Origin: Enhydrobacter aerosaccus
GTDB lineage: Bacteria; Pseudomonadota; Alphaproteobacteria; Reyranellales; Reyranellaceae
Length of the DNA stretch: 64,000 nt
Assembly (NCBI RefSeq): GCF_900167455.1
Contig: NZ_FUWJ01000002.1
Span: forward strand, 868,305-932,304
Direction: 5' to 3'
Each line of letters opens with the position of its first letter. Position 1 is the stretch's first letter. Below are positions 1 through 7,978 of the stretch, one piece after another. The notes below the pieces were generated by a model. That model did not search any database. It was not told the origin of the DNA and was given only the letters and a program-made list of their open reading frames with translations. The position numbers were made by a program, and so were the translations under genes.

Positions 1-496
1 TGGTGCGAAAGGTCGAGGTGAAGAGCGAATAGCCGCGCGCCTTGGCTTCGGGACGCGGCGTCTTGTACTCGGCCACGATCACGATGGTGGCCTTGCCGAT
101 GACGAAGCGCGGATCCTGATTGGGCGTGCGCTTGAGCCCGCGCGTCACCATCAGCCGGATGTGGGCGCCGTCGGTCATGCCGTTGGCGTCGAGCGTGTCC
201 TGCACCGCCTTGACCACGCCGGCCCGATCGAGCCCGATATCGAGATCGATCGAACGCGCGCCCTCGAACAACCGATCCATGTGGGCCTCGAGGCTGATCA
301 GCCGGCCCTTGACCAGCCGCAGCCCTTCCCACACGCCATCGCCGAGCGCGAAGCCCGCATCGAACACCGATACACGCGCCTCGTTGCGCGGCACGAAGGC
401 GCCATTCACATAGACCAGCACCCGCTCGTTGCGCGGATCGTCGACATAGGCCTGAGCGCTTTCCTGATGGGCGGACGGAGGCTGGGGCGCGTTCAT
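1..496 (-). CDS. Aminotransferase class IV (branched-chain or D-amino-acid type), partial
   Basis: This is the N-terminal 165 residues of a PLP fold-type IV aminotransferase; the rest lies beyond the left edge. After a short leader it has the family N-domain signature around residues 27-60 (VYVNGAFVPRNEARVSVFD, then GFALGDGVWEGLR) and a later HIRLMVTRG strand. The PLP lysine, normally near residue 160-170, would fall just outside the window. The start is fixed by a strong ribosome site, AGGAAAAGGG, that overlaps the stop of the upstream ATPase gene, leaving a 12-base gap. It is the last visible gene of an amino-acid ABC operon, so it may transaminate the imported compound. The family includes IlvE-type, D-alanine-type and ADC-lyase-type enzymes, and the visible half does not decide between them. 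Confidence 0.85.
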   Translation of the reverse strand, partial: MNAPQPPSAHQESAQAYVDDPRNERVLVYVNGAFVPRNEARVSVFDAGFALGDGVWEGLRLVKGRLISLEAHMDRLFEGARSIDLDIGLDRAGVVKAVQDTLDANGMTDGAHIRLMVTRGLKRTPNQDPRFVIGKATIVIVAEYKTPRPEAKARGYSLFTSTFRT

Positions 497-508
497 TGTT
501 CCCTTTTC

Positions 509-1249
509 CTAGAAGCTGAATTGGCGATGGCTGGCGAGGAAGGCGCGGGTGCGTTCCATCCTCGGATGCTTGAGGACCTCGTCCGGCGTGCCCTGCTCGT
601 GGATGCGCCCGTCGGCGAGGAAAATCACCCGTGTCGCGACGTGATAGGCGAAGCCGAGTTCGTGGGTGACCAGCAGCATGGTGCGACCTTCATCGGCGAG
701 GCTGCGGATCACGTTCAGCACCTCGCCCACCAGCTCCGGATCGAGCGCCGAGGTCGGCTCGTCGAACAGCAGCAGCTCCGGATCCATGGCCAGCGCCCGC
801 GCGATCGCCACGCGCTGCTTCTGTCCGCCCGAGAGATGGGCCGGGTAGGTCTGCGCCTTGTCGGCCAGCCCGACGCGCGCCAGTTCCTTCTCGGCACGGG
901 CGCGCGCCTCGGCCGCCGACCAACGCCGCACCGTCCTCAGCCCCTCCATGACGTTCCCGAGAGCGGTCATGTGCGGGAACAGGTTGAACTGCTGGAACAC
1001 CATGCCGACGCGCTGGCGCACGGCGATCAGGTCGCGCTCGCGCCGGCCGACGGCCTTGTCGTCGAGCACGATCTCGCCGGCGGTCGGCATCTCCATGAAG
1101 TTGAGACAGCGCAGCAGGGTGCTCTTGCCAGACCCCGAGGCGCCGAGGATGGCGATGCGCTCGCCGCGTTCGACGTCGAGATCGATGCCGTGCAGCACTT
1201 CGACCGTGCCGTAGCGCTTGATGAGGCCGCGGACGTGCAGGATGGTCAT
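509..1249 (-). CDS. Amino acid ABC transporter ATP-binding protein (GlnQ/HisP type)
   Basis: This 246-residue cytoplasmic ATPase powers the adjacent polar-amino-acid importer. Visible motifs in order are Walker A GASGSGKS (residues 36-43), Q-loop QQFNLFPHM, signature LSGGQKQR, Walker B LLLFDEPTSALDP and the switch histidine in LVTHE. The length is normal for the family. I take the ATG at 1249 because it overlaps the upstream permease stop as ATGA, which implies translational coupling; an in-frame upstream extension exists but lies inside the permease gene. The gene is followed 12 bases later by the class IV aminotransferase. Confidence 0.93.
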   Translation of the reverse strand: MTILHVRGLIKRYGTVEVLHGIDLDVERGERIAILGASGSGKSTLLRCLNFMEMPTAGEIVLDDKAVGRRERDLIAVRQRVGMVFQQFNLFPHMTALGNVMEGLRTVRRWSAAEARARAEKELARVGLADKAQTYPAHLSGGQKQRVAIARALAMDPELLLFDEPTSALDPELVGEVLNVIRSLADEGRTMLLVTHELGFAYHVATRVIFLADGRIHEQGTPDEVLKHPRMERTRAFLASHRQFSF

Positions 1250-1905
1250 TCGTCCCTCTTGAGGCGGCGTTCCATCCAGTATGTGAACTGCACCAGCGGC
1301 CACAGCAGGACGAAGAAGATCACCGCGACAGTCGTGTAGGCCTCGATCGGGTTGAAGTTCAGCGAGGCGATCAGCTTGCCCTGCTGCAGCAGTTCAACGT
1401 AGGCAACAGCCGACGCGAGCGTCGACATCTTGAAGATCTCGATGGCGCGGTTGGTCAAAGCCGGCAGCATGCGCTTGATCGCCTGCGGCAGGATGATGCG
1501 GCGCATCGCCTGCCCCCAGCGCATGCCGAGCGCGCGTGCCGCGTCCCATTGGCCGCGTTCGATCGACTGGATGCCGGCGCGATAGATCTCGGCCGAGAAG
1601 GCCGCCGAGTTGAGCGAGATGCCGAGCGAGGCGGCCGCCAGCGGGCTGATCTCGAACGGCACGAGGATGGGCAGCGCGAAGTAGAACCACAGGATCTGGA
1701 CCAGCACCGGCGTGTTGCGGAAGAACTCGACGAAGGCGGTGGCGGGCAGATAGAGCCACTTGCGGCGCGCATAGCGACCGAGACCGACCACCAGCCCGAG
1801 CCCGAGGCCAAGGACGAGGCAGATCGCGAACAGGCGCAGCGTGCCCACGAGGCCGACCAGCAGCGCGTCGCTGTTGGCCAAGACCGAGGAGAAATCCCAG
1901 CGCAT
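1246..1905 (-). CDS. Amino acid ABC transporter permease (HisM/GlnP type)
   Basis: This 219-residue inner-membrane protein has the His/Glu/Gln transporter permease layout: an N-terminal periplasmic stretch, about five hydrophobic helices and the cytoplasmic coupling loop (ERGQWDAARALGM followed by RRIILPQA) that docks on the ATPase. Its start overlaps the stop of the preceding permease by one base (TGATG), and its end overlaps the ATPase start by four. It most likely forms a heterodimer with the permease at 1905-2582. Confidence 0.93.
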   Translation of the reverse strand: MRWDFSSVLANSDALLVGLVGTLRLFAICLVLGLGLGLVVGLGRYARRKWLYLPATAFVEFFRNTPVLVQILWFYFALPILVPFEISPLAAASLGISLNSAAFSAEIYRAGIQSIERGQWDAARALGMRWGQAMRRIILPQAIKRMLPALTNRAIEIFKMSTLASAVAYVELLQQGKLIASLNFNPIEAYTTVAVIFFVLLWPLVQFTYWMERRLKRDE

Positions 1906-2582
1906 CAGTGGACCGTCGCCTCGCCCCCGACCGCGAGCCGCCGCTCCAGGCGGCGGGCCAGCAGGCTGAAGCCGAAAATGACGACGAAATAGATCAGCGC
2001 CACGACGGTGAAGGTCTCGAGCGGCCGGAACGTCTTCTGCGCGATGTCGTTGGCGGCGAAGAGGAGATCGGCGTAGGCGATGGTGGCGACCAGGGTTGTG
2101 GTCTTCATCAGCTCGATCGCGCGCTCGAGGAAGGCCGGGATCATGCGCGTTACCGCCTGCGGCAGGACGATGCGGCGCAGTGCCTGTCGGTGCGACATGC
2201 CGATCGCCAGCGCCCCTTCCCACTGGCCGCGTTCGATCGAAACGATGCCGGCACGGAACACCTCGGCGAAGAACGCCGCCGACTGGATCGAGAAGGTGAC
2301 GACCGCGGCCAGCAGCGGCGTCATCTCGACGCCGACGATCAGCGGCAGCGCGAAGAAGAACCAGAACAGCTGGACCAGCGGCGGCGTGGTGCGGAAGACC
2401 TCGATCACGAAGCCGGCCGGCCACGACAGCCAGCGCCGCGGGGACAGGCGCAGCAGCGCCAGCATCAGGCCGAGGACCAGCCCGCACGACAGGGATAGCG
2501 CCGTCACCTTGAGGGTGTTGACGAGCCCCTGCGCCAGCAGTGGCCAGTGCGCGAAGACCGGTGCGAAGTCCCACTGGTACAT
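1905..2582 (-). CDS. Amino acid ABC transporter permease (HisQ/GltJ type)
   Basis: This 225-residue inner-membrane permease is paralogous to the next gene. Both begin with a short W-D-F segment and share the loop ERGQWEGALAIGM followed by RRIVLPQA. Five hydrophobic helices are evident. It lies 61 bases downstream of the binding-protein gene, the only sizeable gap in the operon. That gap may hold a processing or attenuation site that lowers expression of the membrane subunits, but no strong hairpin stands out by eye. Confidence 0.92.
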   Translation of the reverse strand: MYQWDFAPVFAHWPLLAQGLVNTLKVTALSLSCGLVLGLMLALLRLSPRRWLSWPAGFVIEVFRTTPPLVQLFWFFFALPLIVGVEMTPLLAAVVTFSIQSAAFFAEVFRAGIVSIERGQWEGALAIGMSHRQALRRIVLPQAVTRMIPAFLERAIELMKTTTLVATIAYADLLFAANDIAQKTFRPLETFTVVALIYFVVIFGFSLLARRLERRLAVGGEATVH

Positions 2583-2643
2583 CAGGCGGGACTCGTCATG
2601 CCGGCCTGCGCCGATCCGGGTCGCGTGACGACACGGCCACCGT

Positions 2644-3477
2644 CTACTTGATCAGTTCCTTCATCACCGGCGGCGCCAGCTTGGGATCGAGACCGAAGTC
2701 GGCCAGCGCCTGCTCGTACCACTTCTCGGTCTGGCCGCTCTGGTAGTAGGAGGCGAATTGCTTATCGACCCAGGCCGCGAAGGCCGCATCGCCCTTGCGC
2801 AAGGCAGCGCTCGACGGCTGCGATTCGGCGGGGAGCGGCACCACGATCTTGCCCTTGCCGAGCTTCTGGCGCGCCGCCAGCAGCGGCGGATGGAACAGGC
2901 AGACGGCATCGACGCGGCCGGACTGGAAAGCGGCGATCGCCTCGGCATTGCCCGGGAAACGCTGGATGTCGGCCTTCGGCGTGTGGGCGGTCGCCCACCG
3001 GTCCATGGTCGTGGCCTGAGGCACGGCGATGCGTACGCCTGCTTTGTCGAGATCGTCCCACGCCTTCACCGGTAGGTCGTCGCGCGCCAGGACGGCGAGC
3101 GAGTACCAGAGCAGTGGCGTCTCGGGAAAATCGACGGCTTGCTTCCGCTCCGGCGTGGCGTCGAGCATGAACATGATGTCGATCTTGTTGCCCTGCAGGG
3201 CGGCGATCGCATTGCCCCAGGTGACCTCGACGGGTTCGAACTTCACGCCCAGCGCCTGGGCCATGGCCTTGCCCATGAAGATGCCGACACCCGACATCCA
3301 TTCTCCCGTCTTGGGGTCCTTGGAGTACCAGGGCGGCGCCTGGGTGACGCCGACGCGCAGGGTGCCGCGCTTCTTCACGTCATCGAGCGTGCCTTCGGCG
3401 CGCGCCACCAGCGGGATGGCCAGCAAGCCCGCTCCCGCGGCCAACACGGCGATGATCGAACGACGATCAATGCTCAT
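2644..3477 (-). CDS. Amino acid ABC transporter substrate-binding protein (SBP_bac_3)
   Basis: This 277-residue periplasmic protein begins with a Sec signal peptide (hydrophobic stretch IIAVLAAGAGLLAIPLVARA, cleavage likely after ARA). The mature part has the family 3 fold signs: RGTLRVGVTQAPPW near the N-terminus, then the second lobe with VRIAVPQATTMDRWA. It would capture the ligand and deliver it to the two permeases downstream. The ATG overlaps the stop of the upstream GntR gene by four bases (ATGA), so regulator and transporter are one transcript. The ligand cannot be read from sequence. Confidence 0.92.
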   Translation of the reverse strand: MSIDRRSIIAVLAAGAGLLAIPLVARAEGTLDDVKKRGTLRVGVTQAPPWYSKDPKTGEWMSGVGIFMGKAMAQALGVKFEPVEVTWGNAIAALQGNKIDIMFMLDATPERKQAVDFPETPLLWYSLAVLARDDLPVKAWDDLDKAGVRIAVPQATTMDRWATAHTPKADIQRFPGNAEAIAAFQSGRVDAVCLFHPPLLAARQKLGKGKIVVPLPAESQPSSAALRKGDAAFAAWVDKQFASYYQSGQTEKWYEQALADFGLDPKLAPPVMKELIK

Positions 3478-4208
3478 TTCTTGTCTCCCCTCTTCGACTT
3501 CCCCGACAAATCCGGCCGCGTGCGCAGGAAGCGCTCGGTGGTTTCGGCGCCGCGACGCATGTGATCGACGATCTCCGCGCGCATCGCTCCGAGATCGTCG
3601 CCGAGCGCCGCGGCGATATAGCTATCGTGGCTGTCGCGCTTGGGACCGCGCCGTCCATGGGCACGATGGTGGGCCGCCCAATAGAGCTGGAGCCGCCCCC
3701 GCAGACCGTGCCAGCTCCGCTGCAGCAGGCGATGGCCGCTCGCTTCGTAGACGAGACCATGGAAAGCGAGCTCGTTATCGATGCTGGCGCGGTCGTCGGC
3801 GGCGTCGATCGTTGCGATCAAGGCCTCATTGCGCCGGACCAGTTCGGAACGGAAGCGTGCGTCGCGGCGATCCCACATCTGCTCGAACGCGAAGGTCTCG
3901 AGCGCCGTGCGCAGCGAATAGATCTCGCGCACGTCCTCCACCGACAGCGACGCCACGTGCGTGCCCGTGTAGGGCACCGTTATCACCAGCCCCTCTTCGA
4001 TCAGCTGGCGCAGCGCCTCGCGCAGGGGACCGCGGCTGACGTCGAACCGTTCCGAGAGGCCGACCTCGACCAGCGGCGCGCCCGGAGGGATGTCGCCGCT
4101 CAGGATCGCCGCCCGCAATCGCTCCGCCACCTGCGCGCGCAGCGTGTGCCTGGGAATCCGGTCCAGCATGGACAGGGAAGGATCAGAGTTTGCGTCGGCA
4201 AAAGCCAA
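3474..4208 (-). CDS. GntR family transcriptional regulator, FadR/FCD subfamily
   Basis: This regulator has an N-terminal winged helix (LRAQVAERLRAAILSGDIPP, then SERFDVSRGPLREALRQL) and a C-terminal all-helical FCD ligand domain rich in Arg, Asp and His. FCD domains usually bind carboxylic acids through a metal site. The start is uncertain: TTG at 4208 has an AGGA site five bases upstream, ATG at 4169 has no clear site, and a TTG at 4238 would lie inside the palindrome at 4228-4239. It is the first gene of the operon, upstream of the binding protein, so autoregulation by the imported amino acid or its product is likely (inference). Confidence 0.88.
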   Translation of the reverse strand: MAFADANSDPSLSMLDRIPRHTLRAQVAERLRAAILSGDIPPGAPLVEVGLSERFDVSRGPLREALRQLIEEGLVITVPYTGTHVASLSVEDVREIYSLRTALETFAFEQMWDRRDARFRSELVRRNEALIATIDAADDRASIDNELAFHGLVYEASGHRLLQRSWHGLRGRLQLYWAAHHRAHGRRGPKRDSHDSYIAAALGDDLGAMRAEIVDHMRRGAETTERFLRTRPDLSGKSKRGDKK

Positions 4209-4227
4209 GGCGGTCCTCAGATAGTTG

Positions 4228-4239
4228 ATTGTCAACAAT
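4228..4239. promoter_or_regulatory. Palindromic candidate operator of the FCD-GntR operon
   Basis: The sequence ATTGTCAACAAT is a perfect inverted repeat (arms ATTGT/ACAAT, two-base centre). Known FCD-type GntR operators follow a T-x-G-T-(1-3)-A-C-x-A pattern, which this matches. It lies about 20 bases upstream of the likely GntR start, where it could block transcription of the operon. Binding by this regulator is inferred. Confidence 0.5.
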
Positions 4240-4410
4240 GTCGAATACGCATCGACTCCGCAACAGGACTTGAAGCGGTTTGGGGCAAACCGAGGTCCGA
4301 GCTCAAAAAACAGGCGGCGCTGACTGCCTGCAAAACCGGCAGAGGCGACCGATTCACTCTGCGGAATCGGCGGATTCGAGTCTGAACGCTGGGGATTAAA
4401 TTTTTGGAAT
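4240..4410. other. Gene-free stretch with small hairpins
   Basis: No convincing coding region is visible here. It holds a 5-bp stem at 4324-4328/4338-4342, a 7-bp stem at 4349-4355/4364-4370 (CCGATTC/GAATCGG) and a 6-bp stem at 4392-4397/4408-4413 enclosing an A/T-rich loop. The middle part resembles part of a tRNA but lacks a pairable T arm and acceptor stem. It probably carries the promoters of the divergent GntR and YbjN transcripts; no clean -35/-10 pair stands out. Confidence 0.4.
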
Positions 4411-4576
4411 CCCTGACTCTTTTCCCGAATCTCGGCCCGATTTCTTATTGCCTGAAGACTCCTCGTTATGGCAGGCTACTGCTTGTGGGTTCTTGGGGGC
4501 CCACCACGATATATCGGCCACCCGCCTCAAGAACCGGCTTCGACGGGCCGCATGGCGGAATGGTTTGGGGAGTGGG
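4411..4576 (+). ncRNA. Candidate structured RNA / 5' leader of the YbjN gene
   Basis: Folding by eye gives a closed, branched structure of about 166 nt ending three bases before the YbjN start codon. An outer stem pairs CCC, ACTC and CCC on the left (4411-4426, with bulges) with GGGGAGTGGG (4567-4576). Next comes a 7-bp stem CGGCCCG (4433-4439)/CGGGCCG (4544-4550). Inside are a hairpin GCCTG/CAGGC (4450-4454/4472-4476) and an 11-bp hairpin (4488-4498/4525-4535) whose loop contains CGATATATCG. The likely YbjN ribosome site, GGAG at 4569-4572, sits in the outer stem. The size also resembles 6S RNA, which I cannot confirm. It could simply be GC-rich sequence that folds by chance. Confidence 0.35.
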
Positions 4577-4579
4577 TCG

Positions 4580-5089
4580 ATGGCGTTATCGCGACACGAG
4601 CGGACAAGGCAGAAGATCGATCTGAACCCGTTGGAAATGATCGAAAGCGTTGTGGCCGCCAACGACTGGCCGTTCGATCGGACCTCGGACCGCGAGATCG
4701 CTGTCGAAGTCGCCGGCCGCTGGTGCGACTACCGCATGTTCTTCAGCTGGCGCGACGATGTCGAGGCGCTGCATTTCACCTGCGCCTACGACGTCCGCAT
4801 CCCGACCGAACGGCATCCCGAAATCCACGGCCTGCTGGCGCTGATCAACGAAAAGATGTGGCTGGGCCACTTCGACCTGTGGAGCGAGGAAGGCCTGCCC
4901 ATGTTCCGGCATGCCATCCCGTTGCGCGGCACCGAAGGGCTCAAGCCCGAGCAGCTGAACGACCTGGTGGAAGTGGCCATCAGCGAAAGCGAACGTTTCT
5001 ATCCCGCCTTTCAGTATGTCGTCTGGGCCGGCAAGACGCCCTCCGACGCGCTTACCGCCTCGATCCTCGAGACGGTCGGCGAAGCCTGA
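4580..5089 (+). CDS. YbjN domain-containing protein
   Basis: This 169-residue protein matches the alphaproteobacterial YbjN family, with landmarks MIESVVAANDWPFDR, AGRWCDYRMFFSW and GLPMFRHAIPLRG, ending in the typical AWAGKTP-like segment and ETVGEA. YbjN proteins have a type III secretion chaperone-like fold; in enterobacteria the gene has been linked to motility and stress, but the biochemical role is unknown. The start has GGAG seven bases upstream and is unusual in sitting directly on a foldable leader. It stands alone between the GntR operon and lgt. Confidence 0.85.
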   Translation: MALSRHERTRQKIDLNPLEMIESVVAANDWPFDRTSDREIAVEVAGRWCDYRMFFSWRDDVEALHFTCAYDVRIPTERHPEIHGLLALINEKMWLGHFDLWSEEGLPMFRHAIPLRGTEGLKPEQLNDLVEVAISESERFYPAFQYVVWAGKTPSDALTASILETVGEA

Positions 5090-5154
5090 CCGAATAAGGA
5101 CCTCCGACGCCCCCTCTCTCAAAAAAACAAAACCGTTACGTTGGATAGTCCCAA

Positions 5155-5182
5155 GCGGCGCCGGTCTCCCGACCGGCGCCGC
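5155..5182 (+). terminator. Strong hairpin after the YbjN gene
   Basis: This is a perfect 12-bp inverted repeat (GCGGCGCCGGTC/GACCGGCGCCGC) with a 4-base loop TCCC. It lies 66 bases after the YbjN stop and 46 bases before lgt. Only a short T-rich tail (CCTTTC) follows, so it may be a weak terminator or an mRNA-stabilising structure at the head of the lgt transcript. Confidence 0.6.
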
Positions 5183-5227
5183 GACCTTTCTGCGGTCACG
5201 ATTGCCCGGCTATAAGGGACGCCCCGC

Positions 5228-6040
5228 ATGACCCCGCTTCTCATCCCCTACCCCGATATCGATCCGATTCTGATTCAGATCGGACCCTTTGCCATCCGCT
5301 GGTACGCGCTCGCCTACATCGCCGGGCTGGTGATCGGCTGGCGCATCATGCGCCGCGTGTGCCAGCAACCCCCGGCGATCCTGTCGCCGGAGAAGATCGA
5401 CGACTTTCTCCTGTGGGCGGCACTGGGCGTGATCGTCGGCGGCCGGCTCGGCTATGTGCTGTTCTACAAGCCGAGCTTCTTCTTCCAGAACCCCGTCGCG
5501 ATCCTGACGCTGTGGGAAGGCGGCATGTCCTTCCATGGCGGCCTGCTGGGCGTGGTGACGGCGATCCTCGCCTTCTCCTGGCGCAACGGCATCAATCCTT
5601 TCATGCTGTCGGACCTCGTGGCCTTGGTCGCGCCGATCGGCCTGTTCTTCGGCCGCCTCGCCAACTTCATCAACGGCGAGCTGTGGGGCCGTCCGACCGA
5701 CGTGCCGTGGGCGATGATCTTCCCGCGCGGCGGTCCGATTCCGCGCCATCCCAGCCAGCTCTATCAGGCGTTCTTCGAGGGCGTGCTGCTGTTCCTGCTG
5801 GTGCTCGCGGTCTGGAAGCTGACAGACGGGCGACGCCGGCCGGCGCTGATCACCGGCGTGTTCTGCATGGGGTACGGCGCAGCGCGCATCGTTGGCGAGG
5901 TCTTCCGCGAGCCGGATTCGTTCCTCGGCTTCCTGTGGGGGCCGATCACCATGGGCATGCTGCTCTCGGTACCGGTGTTCCTGTTCGGTCTCGTCCTGGT
6001 CGTCCTCGCCAGCAGCCGACCGCCCCTACCGCAACAGTAG
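5228..6040 (+). CDS. lgt: Prolipoprotein diacylglyceryl transferase
   Basis: This 270-residue inner-membrane enzyme transfers diacylglycerol from phosphatidylglycerol to the lipobox cysteine of prolipoproteins, the first step of lipoprotein maturation. About seven membrane helices are visible. The Lgt hallmarks are present: IRWYALAYIAGL near residue 23, the essential histidine in MSFHGGLLG, and the signature GRLANFINGELWGRPTD. Length is normal. MidA follows after 7 bases and pgeF overlaps MidA, forming a common alphaproteobacterial cluster. Confidence 0.97.
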   Translation: MTPLLIPYPDIDPILIQIGPFAIRWYALAYIAGLVIGWRIMRRVCQQPPAILSPEKIDDFLLWAALGVIVGGRLGYVLFYKPSFFFQNPVAILTLWEGGMSFHGGLLGVVTAILAFSWRNGINPFMLSDLVALVAPIGLFFGRLANFINGELWGRPTDVPWAMIFPRGGPIPRHPSQLYQAFFEGVLLFLLVLAVWKLTDGRRRPALITGVFCMGYGAARIVGEVFREPDSFLGFLWGPITMGMLLSVPVFLFGLVLVVLASSRPPLPQQ

Positions 6041-6047
6041 GGCCCAC

Positions 6048-7148
6048 GTGACCAGCGAGCTCGGCCGCCGTCTGGCGAGGCGTCTTGCCGTTACCGGCCC
6101 GATCTCGGTCGCAGACTTCATGGCCGAGGCACTGGGCCACCCGACGCTGGGCTATTACCGCCGCGCCATGCCGTTGGGCGCCGCCGGCGACTTCACGACG
6201 GCGCCGGAGATCTCGCAGATGTTCGGCGAACTGCTGGGCGCTTGGCTCGCCGAGCGCTGGTATGCGATCGGACGGCCGGCGCCGGTCCGGCTGATCGAAC
6301 TCGGGCCCGGCCGCGGGACCCTGATGGCGGATGCGCTGCGCGCGACGCGGGGCGTGCCCGGCTTCCATGCCGCCGTGGATCTTCACCTGGTCGACATCAA
6401 CCAGCCGCTGCGGGCTGCGCAGGAGGCGGCGCTCGGCGCCTATCGGCCACACTGGCACGACCGCATCGATACGATACCCGTCGGACCGACCCTGCTGGTC
6501 GCCAACGAATTCTTCGATGCGCTGCCGGTGCGCCAGTTCGAAAAGACCCGCTTCGGCTGGAGCGAACGCATGGTCGGCCTGGCGCCCGACGGCGAAACGC
6601 TGGTCTTCGCCGCGGCACCGGGTCCATCGCCTTTCGCGCGACTGCTGCCGGACGTCGTGCGCGAGGCCGATCTTCCGTTGGGCACGATCGCCGAGACGTG
6701 TCCCGGCGCGATCGACGTCATCACCCAGATCGCGACCCGTCTTGTCACGGAGAGCGGCTGGGCCTTGATCATCGATTATGGGCGCGACCACTCCGAGGCC
6801 ATCGCCACCCTTCAGGCCGTTCGCGGCCATCGAAGCGTCGATCCGCTCGATCGCCCGGGCGAAACCGATCTTACTGCCCATGTCGACTTCGCGGTGCTCG
6901 CCGCAACGGCACGCGCAGCCGGCGCGCAGGTTTTCGGACCGACCGGCCAGGGCGATTTCCTGCGCCGCCTCGGTCTCGAACAACGTACCGCCGCCTTGAA
7001 GGCGCGCGCGACACCTGCGCAACGCAGCGACATCGACGCGGCATCGCTGCGCTTGATTGCGCCGGACCAAATGGGCACCTTGTTCCGCGTCTTGGCCGTG
7101 GGCGATACTCGAAGCCCTGCACCGGCCGGCTTTTCGGACGAGACATGA
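6048..7148 (+). CDS. MidA/NDUFAF7-family SAM-dependent methyltransferase
   Basis: This 366-residue class I methyltransferase has the SAM loop LIELGPGRGTLMAD near residue 84, preceded by the family N-terminus GPISVADFMAEALGHPTLGY and GDFTTAPEISQMFGE, and followed by LLVANEFFDALPVRQF. In mitochondria this family (NDUFAF7/MidA) dimethylates an arginine of a complex I subunit; the bacterial target is presumably similar but unproven. The GTG start at 6048, seven bases after the lgt stop, is chosen because the family homology begins there; the reading frame further upstream only overlaps lgt. Confidence 0.92.
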   Translation: MTSELGRRLARRLAVTGPISVADFMAEALGHPTLGYYRRAMPLGAAGDFTTAPEISQMFGELLGAWLAERWYAIGRPAPVRLIELGPGRGTLMADALRATRGVPGFHAAVDLHLVDINQPLRAAQEAALGAYRPHWHDRIDTIPVGPTLLVANEFFDALPVRQFEKTRFGWSERMVGLAPDGETLVFAAAPGPSPFARLLPDVVREADLPLGTIAETCPGAIDVITQIATRLVTESGWALIIDYGRDHSEAIATLQAVRGHRSVDPLDRPGETDLTAHVDFAVLAATARAAGAQVFGPTGQGDFLRRLGLEQRTAALKARATPAQRSDIDAASLRLIAPDQMGTLFRVLAVGDTRSPAPAGFSDET

Positions 7149-7924
7149 TGCAGGCCCAGATCAAGGTGCCGACGCTTGCCGAGCTCGACGGCGTCCAGCA
7201 CAGCTTCTTCACGCGCCGCGGCGGCGTCAGCAGCGGTCTCTATTCTTCGCTGAATTGCGGTTACGGGTCGGGCGACAGTCCCGACAATGTGCGCGAGAAC
7301 AGGCGTCGCGTCGCCGCGACCTTCGCGCTTGGCGAGCCCGACCTGCTCACGGTGCATCAGATCCACTCCACCGATGTGCTGACCGTGGCCGACGAGCGCT
7401 GGACCTCGCCCGGCGCGCCGAAGGCCGACGCGCTGGTGACCGACCGGCCCGGCGTCGTCCTGGGCGTGCTGGCAGCCGACTGTGCACCGGTGCTCCTGGC
7501 CGATCCGCAGGCGCAAGTCATCGGCGCCGCACATGCCGGCTGGAAGGGCGCGCTGAACGGGGTCGTCGACACGACCATTGCAGCGATGGAACGGCTGGGG
7601 GCGCGACGCGACCGGCTGCGCATCGTGATCGGTCCGTGCATCGGCCGCGACTCCTACGAGGTCGGACCGGAATTTCCCGCGCCGTTTCTGGCGCAGGACG
7701 AAGCCAACCGGGCTTTCTTCCGACCGGCGTCCCGCACCGGCCATTTCATGTTCGATCTGGCAGGCTACCTGACCCACCGTATCGCCCGGACCGGCGCCGC
7801 CGTGACCGCGACCGGTCATGACACGCTGGCCGGCGATGAGGATTTCTTCAGCTATCGCCGCAACACCTTGAACGGCGTGCGCGATTATGGACGGGGCCTG
7901 TCCGCCATCGCGCTCGAGGCGTGA
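7145..7924 (+). CDS. pgeF: Peptidoglycan editing factor PgeF (YfiH/laccase-domain)
   Basis: This 259-residue cytoplasmic enzyme belongs to the DUF152/YfiH family. PgeF removes mis-incorporated L-Ser from UDP-MurNAc precursors; members have also been called polyphenol oxidases and purine nucleosidases. Metal-site motifs are present: HQIHSTDV, ADCAPVLLAD and AAHAGWKGAL, plus IGPCIGRDSYEVG. The ATG at 7145 overlaps the MidA stop (ATGA), indicating coupling. Codons upstream of this start lie inside MidA and show no homology. Confidence 0.95.
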   Translation: MMQAQIKVPTLAELDGVQHSFFTRRGGVSSGLYSSLNCGYGSGDSPDNVRENRRRVAATFALGEPDLLTVHQIHSTDVLTVADERWTSPGAPKADALVTDRPGVVLGVLAADCAPVLLADPQAQVIGAAHAGWKGALNGVVDTTIAAMERLGARRDRLRIVIGPCIGRDSYEVGPEFPAPFLAQDEANRAFFRPASRTGHFMFDLAGYLTHRIARTGAAVTATGHDTLAGDEDFFSYRRNTLNGVRDYGRGLSAIALEA

Positions 7925-7978
7925 CTTGCCCTATTTCGTCTTTCTCGTCTTCTGCTGCCTGCTCGGGCTGATCGCGAC

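Noticed and set aside
4324..4382. tRNA-like hairpins
   Set aside because: There are stems and a T-loop-like ATTCGAG, but no matching T stem, acceptor stem or 7-base anticodon loop on either strand.
4411..4576. Naming the structured stretch 6S RNA (ssrS)
   Set aside because: Size and general architecture are compatible, but I recall no neighbouring zapA or 5-formyltetrahydrofolate cyclo-ligase gene, which usually adjoin ssrS, and no covariance search was possible.
6242..7144. Upstream in-frame extension of pgeF
   Set aside because: It lies inside the MidA gene and has no homology signs; pgeF homology starts at 7145.
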